Of a DNA stretch of 7,443 bases, positions 1 to 5,643 are shown one piece after another; within the stretch, counting starts at the first letter, position 1; each line of letters begins with the position of its first letter. The notes under the pieces were generated by a model, which was not told the origin of the DNA, made no database searches, and was given only the letters and a program-made list of their open reading frames with translations. Both the position numbers and the translations under genes were made by a program. Source of the stretch: an uncultured Planctomycetota bacterium (GTDB taxonomy: Bacteria; Planctomycetota; Planctomycetia; Pirellulales; UBA1268); the NCBI GenBank assembly GCA_905477565.1, contig CAJQGO010000320.1:1-7443 (forward strand), written 5' to 3'.

Positions 1-114
1 GCACCAACAGCTGCCTATTATGCTCCAACGGCATATGTTGCTCCATATTATTACCGTAGAGGCCTTTTCGGCCGCTATCGTCCTGCACGTGGAGTGGCCT
101 ATCCGGCCTACTAA
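1..114 (+). CDS. C-terminal fragment of a Tyr/Ala/Pro-rich protein of unknown function
   Basis: The first reading frame is open from the window edge to a TAA at 112-114, giving 37 residues; the start lies outside the window. The fragment is low-complexity, with repeated Ala-Pro-Thr-Ala-Tyr and Ala-Pro-Tyr-Tyr units followed by a basic Arg-Arg-Gly-Leu-Phe-Gly-Arg block and a short Tyr-terminated tail. I associate this composition with small, often secreted or surface-associated planctomycete proteins of unknown role, but that is from memory of the style and not a family assignment. The absence of stops plus the strongly biased composition supports real coding. It reads in the same direction as the carotenoid operon but is separated from it by a hairpin and a promoter, so it is probably a separate transcription unit. 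No function can be given. Confidence 0.6.
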   Translation, partial: APTAAYYAPTAYVAPYYYRRGLFGRYRPARGVAYPAY

Positions 115-122
115 CGATATTT

Positions 123-157
123 CACCGAAGCGAATCAAACTTTTTGAATTCGCTGTG
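123..157 (+). terminator. Intergenic hairpin, possible terminator of the upstream gene
   Basis: The arms AGCGAA (129-134) and TTCGCT (149-154) pair perfectly. After a single bulged A at 148 the stem continues as TCAAA (135-139) with TTTGA (143-147), closing a 3-base loop. CAC (123-125) can also pair with GTG (155-157) across a 3-base bulge. The structure starts 8 bases after the TAA at 112-114 and ends before the promoter at 167. There is no T-tract after it, so it is not a canonical intrinsic terminator; it could equally stabilise the 3' end of the transcript. Confidence 0.4.
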
Positions 158-166
158 TCGTGATTC

Positions 167-194
167 TTGACCGTCCCTTTGGGCGATCTATAGT
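167..194 (+). promoter_or_regulatory. Candidate sigma70-type promoter of the carotenoid operon
   Basis: TTGACC at 167-172 matches the -35 consensus at 5 of 6 positions, and TATAGT at 189-194 matches the -10 consensus at 5 of 6, with a 16-base spacer. Transcription would start near 200-202 and leave a leader of about 60 bases before crtN. The leader contains an imperfect hairpin, TGCC-TT (211-216) with AAGGGCA (223-229), just before the start region. It is the best promoter match I found in the window; activity is inferred from sequence only. Confidence 0.6.
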
Positions 195-261
195 GGGGCG
201 AGTACGCAGATGCCTTTTTTGCAAGGGCAGGCGACAATGAGCCCTATTGAAACCGGAATTT

Positions 262-1836
262 ATGACACGATCAGTCACAATTGTTGGCGCCGGCCCAGGC
301 GGTCTTGCTTCTGCAATGTTGTTGGCACGAGCCGGCCTTCGAGTACGAGTCCTCGAGAGGCTTGAGACTCCCGGAGGCCGAACCAGTTCGCTTGAAAGCG
401 GGACAGGTTTTCGCTTTGACCTCGGGCCTACATTCTTTCTCTATCCACGTGTTTTGTCGGACATATTCTCTGCCTGCGGATATGACCTCAACAATGAAGT
501 TGAGATGGTCAAACTCGATCCGCAGTACCGCCTTATTTTTGGTTCGGGTGGTGACCTTTTGGCAACACCTGATCTCGCAAGGATGGAAGATGCCGTCGCT
601 CGGCTTTCGCCAAATGATCGAGGGTCCTTTACTCGGTTCATGACCGAGACCAGAGAAAAATTCGTCCGCTTTGCACCATTTCTTGAAAAACCATTCGAAC
701 GATGGACCGATCTGGCGAACCCCGACCTCCTTAAACTCGTGCCTCTGCTCAAGCCTTGGAAAAGCCTTGACTCTGAACTTGGCCGTTTTTTTTCTGATGA
801 ACGAATCCGCCTCGCTTTTACATTCCAGTCAAAATATCTTGGCATGTCACCGTTTCGCTGTCCGAGTCTTTTTTCAATCCTGTCGTTCCTCGAATACGAA
901 CATGGTGTTTTTCATCCGATTGGTGGGTGTGGTGAGGTCTCTGCCACAATGGCGAGACTTGCAGAAGAAATGGGTGTTGAAATTCACTATGGCGAACCTG
1001 TCGAGTCGATGGAGTTTCATGGCAAGAGAATTACTTCAGTAACCACCACGAAAGCGACGTATTCAGCTGATGCGACTGTTGTGAATGCAGATTTCGCCAG
1101 AGCCATGACACGGCTTGTACCTGATGAACTAAGACGACGATGGAGCGATAAAAAAATAGCATCACGACGGTTCTCATGCTCCACATTCATGCTGTACCTC
1201 GGGCTCGAAGGCTGTTATGAGTCTGTTCCGCATCACAACATCTATCTAGCTGAGAATTACCGAGAGAATCTCGCTGACATCGAACGCCGTCATCGCTTAA
1301 GCAATGATCCGTCCATGTATGTTCAAAATGCATCGGTTACTGATGCCAGTTTAGCACCGCCTGGAATGAGTACGCTCTACACTCTTATCCCTGTGAGTCA
1401 TAAGCACCCGAACATAAATTGGAAAAAAGAGGCACCTGCTTTTCGTGAAATTGCCATTAATCAACTCGAAAAAATTGGCATTGAAAATGTCAGGCCACGT
1501 ATTCGTTACGAAAAAATGATCACGCCAGATGACTGGCAGGAGGACTACGCGATCTACAGAGGGGCCACCTTCAATTTGTCGCACGACCTGAACCAGATGC
1601 TTCACATGCGTCCACATAATCGATTCGAAGACATTGATGGCATGTATCTTGTTGGCGGTGGCACCCACCCAGGCAGTGGCCTTCCGGTGATTTACTCCTC
1701 AGCAAAAATCACGACAGACTTATTACTTCGCGACTTTGGCATGCCGAACGATGCAAGTGAACCAACAGGACACGTAAATGAGCCGTGGCAGGCCCCAGAA
1801 CACGCTCCGGCTGAACCGATTGGAAGTAGCAGTTAG
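262..1836 (+). CDS. crtN: CrtN-like C30 carotenoid desaturase (CrtI family FAD enzyme)
   Basis: This is a phytoene-desaturase-family flavoenzyme of 524 residues, close to the usual 490-520, likely introducing double bonds into a C30 substrate (squalene or dehydrosqualene) at the membrane. The N-terminal dinucleotide-binding motif GAGPGG is at residues 9-14, with an acidic Glu32 ending the second strand, GGR at 38-40 and the family signature FRFDLGPT at 50-57. The C-terminal FAD/substrate signature with GGGTHPGSGLP lies around 460-483. Against S. aureus CrtN recalled from memory, a SCSTFMLYLGL segment, a NDPSMYV segment and the final THPGSGLP-SAKIT block match better than CrtP does. The ATG at 262 puts the nucleotide-binding motif at the normal distance from the N-terminus; an in-frame TTG at 247 would add five residues. 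Neither start has a good Shine-Dalgarno site. A hydrophilic C-terminal tail of about 40 residues follows the conserved end. It is the first gene of the operon. A C40 CrtI substrate cannot be excluded from sequence alone. Confidence 0.85.
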   Translation: MTRSVTIVGAGPGGLASAMLLARAGLRVRVLERLETPGGRTSSLESGTGFRFDLGPTFFLYPRVLSDIFSACGYDLNNEVEMVKLDPQYRLIFGSGGDLLATPDLARMEDAVARLSPNDRGSFTRFMTETREKFVRFAPFLEKPFERWTDLANPDLLKLVPLLKPWKSLDSELGRFFSDERIRLAFTFQSKYLGMSPFRCPSLFSILSFLEYEHGVFHPIGGCGEVSATMARLAEEMGVEIHYGEPVESMEFHGKRITSVTTTKATYSADATVVNADFARAMTRLVPDELRRRWSDKKIASRRFSCSTFMLYLGLEGCYESVPHHNIYLAENYRENLADIERRHRLSNDPSMYVQNASVTDASLAPPGMSTLYTLIPVSHKHPNINWKKEAPAFREIAINQLEKIGIENVRPRIRYEKMITPDDWQEDYAIYRGATFNLSHDLNQMLHMRPHNRFEDIDGMYLVGGGTHPGSGLPVIYSSAKITTDLLLRDFGMPNDASEPTGHVNEPWQAPEHAPAEPIGSSS

Positions 1837-1839
1837 GTT

Positions 1840-1867
1840 TTGACAAAGGCAGAAAAGCTTCCAAAAT
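1840..1867 (+). promoter_or_regulatory. Candidate internal promoter upstream of crtP
   Basis: A perfect -35 hexamer TTGACA (1840-1845) begins four bases after the crtN stop. Sixteen bases later CAAAAT (1862-1867) matches the -10 consensus at 4 of 6 positions. Transcription would begin near 1874, within or at the base of the hairpin at 1869-1894. It could give crtP and the downstream genes a transcript independent of crtN. The weak -10 keeps confidence low. Confidence 0.35.
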
Positions 1868-1868
1868 G

Positions 1869-1894
1869 CCGTCGAGAAACCCATTTCGCGACGG
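1869..1894 (+). other. Hairpin in the crtN-crtP gap
   Basis: CCGTCG (1869-1874) pairs perfectly with CGACGG (1889-1894). After one A·G mismatch (1875/1888), GAAA (1876-1879) pairs with TTTC (1884-1887), closing a CCCA loop. That is ten base pairs in 26 bases, 32 bases after the crtN stop. No T-tract follows, so termination is unlikely. It may mark an RNA-processing or stability site inside the operon, or form the 5' end of a transcript from the internal promoter. The rest of the 154-base gap shows no convincing gene. Confidence 0.5.
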
Positions 1895-1978
1895 AGATTT
1901 CCTTGAATCGGCGGCCCTCGGCACGCACATGGACCGTTGACGAACGTTATTGCATAGACTCTGAGCCAGACATCAAAA

Positions 1979-1982
1979 AGGA
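1979..1982 (+). promoter_or_regulatory. Ribosome binding site of crtP
   Basis: AGGA lies 8 bases before the ATG at 1991, in an A-rich stretch. This spacing supports 1991 as the start and not the in-frame ATG at 2015, which has no such site. Confidence 0.55.
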
Positions 1983-1990
1983 AACGTGAA

Positions 1991-3634
1991 ATGGACAGAT
2001 CCATCGATGGCCTCATGAGCGACACATCGACTGAACAAATCGTACAGGACACTATTCGCCCAAGAGAACTTAGCGACGCTGAAGTGGACAATCGCGTCAT
2101 CGTCGTTGGTGGTGGCCTCGGTGGGCTCGCAACAGCCTGTACGCTTGCTGCTCGAGGATATGCTGTCGTGCTCTGTGACAAGAATGACTGGACTGGCGGC
2201 AAGGCAGCAGTCCACGAAGAAGCTGGTTTTCGCTTTGACATGGGCCCGACGATTCTGACCATCCCTGCTGTCCTGAAACGTATATTCGATGAAGCTAATC
2301 AGCCGCTGGAATCAGCGATTGATCTTGTCCCACTTGACCCCCAATGGCGAAGTTTCTTTACGGATGGCACAACATTAGATCTTCATGCTGATGTTGAAAT
2401 GATGAAGAAAGAATTGGAAAAGTTTTCTCCGGGTTCTGGAGCAGGAGACGGTTACTCTCGCTTCATGGATCTCGCAAAAAAACTCCACAAAATATCTGAT
2501 GACTTTTTCTTCTGGAAATCTATCGGTGGTCTTAAAGATATGTTTGACCCCAAAAGAAGTGTCACCATATCCATGCTCCGCGAAGTCATGCGAATGCGAC
2601 CGGGCCATAGCGTTGCGGGAACAGTTCGATCGTACGTTCCAGACAGCCGTGCCGCTCAGATGCTTGACCACTACACGCAATACGTCGGAAGCTGCCCCGA
2701 GTCGTCTCCTGCCGTTCTTTGCGGCATCGCCCACATGCAATCAAATGATGGTGTGTGGTACCCTCGCGGCGGCACGGGCGCAGTCCCCAAAGCTCTCACA
2801 AAACTTGCATTGAGTCTTGGTGTCGAGATTCGAACAAATACTGCAATTCGTCAGATAATTGTGCAGAACAACCGAGCAGTTGGTGTGCTAACCGCTGATG
2901 GCGAAACGATCAGGGGAGGAGCGGTTGTCAGTAATTCTGATAGCGTTCGCACCCACCAGGAACTGCTCGACGGCCGACCGCAGAAGCGATTCCTTGGACG
3001 CAGAAATTATGAACCAGCATGCTCGGGCGTTGTTCTCTACCTGGGACTGGACCGGCGATACGATCAACTGCTCCACCACAATTTTGTTTTCTCTGACGAT
3101 CCACATAAGGAGTTTGATGCTATCTACCGAAAAGGTGAACCAGCACCAGACCCAACGTGTTATGTCTGTGCACCTGCGGTCACTGAGCCTGAGGTAGCAC
3201 CGCCGGGCTGCGAGTCTCTCTACGTGCTTGTCCACACCCCGTATCTTCGACCCCATCATAAATGGTCCGACATGCTGCCTGCCTACAGAGACCGGATCAT
3301 CGAGAAACTCAAGCAGACGGCTGGGCTTGAAGATATTGAACAGCACATCGTTGTTGAAAAAGCACTTACTCCTCAGGACATTCAGGATCGTTACCATGTT
3401 CTGGACGGCGCGATTTATGGTCTTGCAAGCCACGGACGGTTCCTCGGTGCTTTCAAGCCAGCCAATAGATCACCCGACGTTGAAGGGCTCTACATGGCGG
3501 GGGGTTCTGCTCACCCAGGGCCAGGCATGCCAATGGTACTTATGTCTGGGTGGATAGCGGGCGACTGTGTCGACCAAGATCGGGTTGTCGAACCCATTGG
3601 AGCAATCAACCAGACTACGTGTGTGGCATCGTGA
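1991..3634 (+). CDS. crtP: CrtP-like C30 carotenoid terminal oxidase (CrtI family)
   Basis: A second CrtI-family flavoenzyme, 547 residues, probably oxidising the terminal methyl group of the desaturated C30 chain to an aldehyde, like staphylococcal diaponeurosporene oxidase. The FAD-binding motif GGGLGG is at residues 40-45, with GGK at 69-71, a FDMGPTILTIP segment at 82-92, and WRSFFTDGTTLDL at 119-131, nearly identical to the S. aureus CrtP segment as I recall it. A YVGSCPESSPAVL segment, GVWYPRGG, and an LHHNFVF segment follow. The C-terminal signature GGSAHPGPGMPMV lies within 499-520. These features point to CrtP rather than CrtN, so the two paralogues have probably divided the desaturation and oxidation steps. 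About 35 residues precede the FAD motif, longer than in most relatives; an ATG at codon 9 is an alternative start. The stop overlaps the start of the next gene by four bases. Substrate and extent of oxidation (aldehyde or acid) are inferred. Confidence 0.82.
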   Translation: MDRSIDGLMSDTSTEQIVQDTIRPRELSDAEVDNRVIVVGGGLGGLATACTLAARGYAVVLCDKNDWTGGKAAVHEEAGFRFDMGPTILTIPAVLKRIFDEANQPLESAIDLVPLDPQWRSFFTDGTTLDLHADVEMMKKELEKFSPGSGAGDGYSRFMDLAKKLHKISDDFFFWKSIGGLKDMFDPKRSVTISMLREVMRMRPGHSVAGTVRSYVPDSRAAQMLDHYTQYVGSCPESSPAVLCGIAHMQSNDGVWYPRGGTGAVPKALTKLALSLGVEIRTNTAIRQIIVQNNRAVGVLTADGETIRGGAVVSNSDSVRTHQELLDGRPQKRFLGRRNYEPACSGVVLYLGLDRRYDQLLHHNFVFSDDPHKEFDAIYRKGEPAPDPTCYVCAPAVTEPEVAPPGCESLYVLVHTPYLRPHHKWSDMLPAYRDRIIEKLKQTAGLEDIEQHIVVEKALTPQDIQDRYHVLDGAIYGLASHGRFLGAFKPANRSPDVEGLYMAGGSAHPGPGMPMVLMSGWIAGDCVDQDRVVEPIGAINQTTCVAS

Positions 3635-4476
3635 ACAGGCCAGAGGGTGTTTCAGAAACGTCCCCTTCACGTCAGCGTGGCGACGCGACGCTCCCACCAT
3701 ACGCAACACATCTTCACAGCTGGTTTATGTGGTACGTCCGCGGATATATCCGACGACACTTTCATGCCGTTCGTCTCCTAAAGCCATCCGACGGAAGACC
3801 GCCCATTCCGGACATCATCGACGAGCCGGTACTGCTCTATACAAATCATCCAAGTTGGTGGGATCCGTTGATCTTTCTCTCAGTTGCGCAAAAGTTGTTT
3901 CCTGATCGACTGAACTACGGACCGATTGATTCAACTGCGCTAGGCCGATATTCCTTTCTTGAAAGAATCGGTTTTCTAGGAATTGAACCAGACTCATGGA
4001 AAGGGGCAGCTCGCTTCCTACGACTCGCCAAGGCTGCTCTTGAACGGCCAGATGTGTTTTTCTGGGTTACGGCCCAAGGAAATTTTGTTGACCCGCGTAC
4101 CCGACCCGTCACCATAAAGCCTGGAGTCGGCCACGCTGCAGCCGTTGCGAAACGTGGATTAATTATCCCTTTCGCGCTTGAATATCCATTCTGGAATGAA
4201 CGACTGCCCGAGGCGATCGTTTCTTTTGGCATTCCCCATCGAATCGATCAACATAGCGAACACGACGCCGACAATTGGAACCGGCTTCTTGAAGAATCGC
4301 TTGAGAAAACACAAAACGAATTACGAGATGCTGCAATTTCTCGAAACCCAGACGCATTTACCGAATTGGCATCAGGGACCGTTGGCATTGGAGGTGCGTA
4401 CGACATCATTCGACGAATTCGCGCCTCTCTTTCCGGGAAAACGTTCAACCCGGCGCATGAAGAGGAGCCATCGTGA
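3631..4476 (+). CDS. PlsC-type acyltransferase, putative carotenoid-glycoside acylation
   Basis: A lysophospholipid-acyltransferase-superfamily protein of 281 residues from the GTG at 3631. That start overlaps the crtP stop as GTGA, and the gene then ends in the same kind of overlap with the glycosyltransferase. An earlier in-frame ATG at 3550 would place 27 unfamily-like residues inside crtP and is rejected. The catalytic HX4D motif is seen as NHPSWWDP with His73 and Asp78. A likely acceptor-binding block, YSFLERIGFLGIE, starts at 107. The usual EGTR motif is replaced by AQGN at 148-151, followed by a DPRTRP block, then an IIPFALEYPFW segment. There is a Trp/aromatic-rich amphipathic stretch near 30-45 and no clear signal peptide, suggesting a cytoplasmic, membrane-associated enzyme. 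Family knowledge supports acyl transfer from acyl-CoA or acyl-ACP to a hydroxyl. The position between crtP and crtQ suggests it acylates the sugar of a glycosyl carotenoid, the job of the unrelated CrtO in Staphylococcus. A role in phospholipid synthesis remains possible. Confidence 0.78.
   Translation: MNRPEGVSETSPSRQRGDATLPPYATHLHSWFMWYVRGYIRRHFHAVRLLKPSDGRPPIPDIIDEPVLLYTNHPSWWDPLIFLSVAQKLFPDRLNYGPIDSTALGRYSFLERIGFLGIEPDSWKGAARFLRLAKAALERPDVFFWVTAQGNFVDPRTRPVTIKPGVGHAAAVAKRGLIIPFALEYPFWNERLPEAIVSFGIPHRIDQHSEHDADNWNRLLEESLEKTQNELRDAAISRNPDAFTELASGTVGIGGAYDIIRRIRASLSGKTFNPAHEEEPS
4461..4467 (+). promoter_or_regulatory. Ribosome binding site of the glycosyltransferase gene
   Basis: AGAGGAG at 4461-4467, inside the end of the acyltransferase gene, sits 5 bases before the GTG at 4473. 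It favours that GTG over the in-frame ATG at 4482, which would be 14 bases away. Confidence 0.55.
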
Positions 4477-5618
4477 CCGAAATGGACGTTGCGCTCTCTG
4501 TCACTGCAATCATTGCGTGTGTTTTTGCCGCCATTCCTGCTGTCCTCACGTGGCAGAACCTCAAAATCTTTCGCACGAGCCCAAAAGCCGAATTTCCAGA
4601 ACCTGTATCGGTACTTGTGCCTGCCCGTAACGAAGAGCGGGTTCTCGATGGTTTTATTCGCAACGTATTGGCGAGCCAGGGCGTTGAGCTTGAACTTGTT
4701 GTACTTGATGACGCCAGTACAGATTCAACAGCAGAACGTGTGTCGCAATGGAGCGACCGCGACCCACGAGTGAGACTTGTTCATGGCAAAAAGCTCCCAC
4801 AGGGCTGGTGTGGAAAGCAGCACGCCTGCTACCAGCTAGCCGAGTCTGCTCGCTTTGACACTTTCCTGTTTCTCGATGCTGACGTAACCGTTCAGCCGGA
4901 CGCAATCGCACGCAGCGTTGCTTTCCTAAACCAGTCGAAAATCGATCTTGGCAGTGGGTTCCCGCACCAGGAAACACCGACAGTAGCCGGATGGCTTCTC
5001 CTACCATTAATTCATTTTGTCTTACTCGGCTACCTGCCTCTTTCACGAAGCCGGCTTTCAAATGACCCGTCTCTGGCGGCAGGTTGTGGACAACTCTTCA
5101 TCACAACTCGTTCAGCCTATTACGCGGCAGGAGGACACGCCGTAATCAAGTCATCGCTTCACGACGGAATCATGCTCCCAAGAGCTTTTCGCAAAGCCGG
5201 TCTTCGAACAGACATTTTTGACGCCAGTGACATTGCGTCGTGCCGAATGTACGAAACAAACCGAGACGTTCTTCAGGGCATCACAAAGAATGCCACGGAA
5301 GGTATAGGGGCCCCCAAGACGATCGTTCCCTTCACGATACTGCTTGGTGGTGGTGTGGTTGCACCGACACTTCTCTTGGCGTGCATGTTTACTGGCATCA
5401 GCCAATCCTGGATTACGATGACTGGAACACTCTCCGGACTCGCGCTGAGCTATTTCCCGCGAATCATGACGCTTAGTCGTTTCCGGCAATCGACTGGCAG
5501 TGTCTGCTTTCATCCGCTCGCTGTGGGCATATTCCTGACAGTACAGTGGTTTGCCCTGGGCCGCCGCATACTGGGAATCAAAACATCGTGGAAAGGTCGT
5601 TCACTGAAGCCGCAGTGA
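4473..5618 (+). CDS. crtQ: CrtQ-like family 2 glycosyltransferase
   Basis: A membrane-anchored GT2 glycosyltransferase of 381 residues, probably adding a sugar from a nucleotide-sugar to the carboxyl end of a C30 carotenoic acid. A membrane segment lies at about 6-27. The GT-A fold starts with VSVLVPARNEE at 45-55, followed by LDDAST (78-83) and the metal-binding DxD at 135-137 in LFLDADV. The sequence LPQGWCGKQHACYQ at 108-121 and YYAAGGH at 216-222 match staphylococcal CrtQ as recalled; hopanoid-associated HpnB shares a related GWxGK motif. Asp231 in SSLHDG is the likely catalytic base position. Further membrane segments are probable near 172-190, 284-308, 313-329 and 347-366, and a WKGR motif near the C-terminus (373-376) also recalls CrtQ. 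The GTG start overlaps the preceding stop as GTGA and has a good ribosome binding site. It is the last gene of the operon. An HpnB-like hopanoid role is the main alternative, but the neighbours favour carotenoids. Confidence 0.82.
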   Translation: MTEMDVALSVTAIIACVFAAIPAVLTWQNLKIFRTSPKAEFPEPVSVLVPARNEERVLDGFIRNVLASQGVELELVVLDDASTDSTAERVSQWSDRDPRVRLVHGKKLPQGWCGKQHACYQLAESARFDTFLFLDADVTVQPDAIARSVAFLNQSKIDLGSGFPHQETPTVAGWLLLPLIHFVLLGYLPLSRSRLSNDPSLAAGCGQLFITTRSAYYAAGGHAVIKSSLHDGIMLPRAFRKAGLRTDIFDASDIASCRMYETNRDVLQGITKNATEGIGAPKTIVPFTILLGGGVVAPTLLLACMFTGISQSWITMTGTLSGLALSYFPRIMTLSRFRQSTGSVCFHPLAVGIFLTVQWFALGRRILGIKTSWKGRSLKPQ

Positions 5619-5620
5619 GC
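5599..5620 (+). terminator. Stem-loop over the crtQ stop, possible operon terminator
   Basis: GTTCACTG (5599-5606) pairs with CAGTGAGC (5613-5620), eight pairs including one G·T, around a 6-base loop. The stop codon TGA at 5616-5618 lies in the 3' arm. A T-rich stretch follows, but the five-T run (5637-5641) is about 16 bases downstream, so it is an imperfect intrinsic terminator. It is also the only structure I see in the 25-base space shared with the convergent purK gene. Confidence 0.35.
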
Positions 5621-5643
5621 CCAGTTTCTGTCTTGCTTTTTAC

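Noticed and set aside
441..845. Long antisense and alternate-frame ORFs within the crt and pur genes (for example 441-845 minus, 2888-3433 minus, 5943-6347 plus)
   Set aside because: They have no recognisable domains, lie opposite or within well-identified genes, and look like shadows of the real coding frames.
1937..1960. TTGACG followed by TAGACT before crtP as a promoter
   Set aside because: The spacer is only 12 bases, too short for a sigma70-type promoter.
3550..3630. Upstream ATG extension of the acyltransferase
   Set aside because: It lies wholly inside crtP in another frame, encodes no family-like sequence, and the GTG at 3631 gives the same GTGA overlap seen at the next junction.
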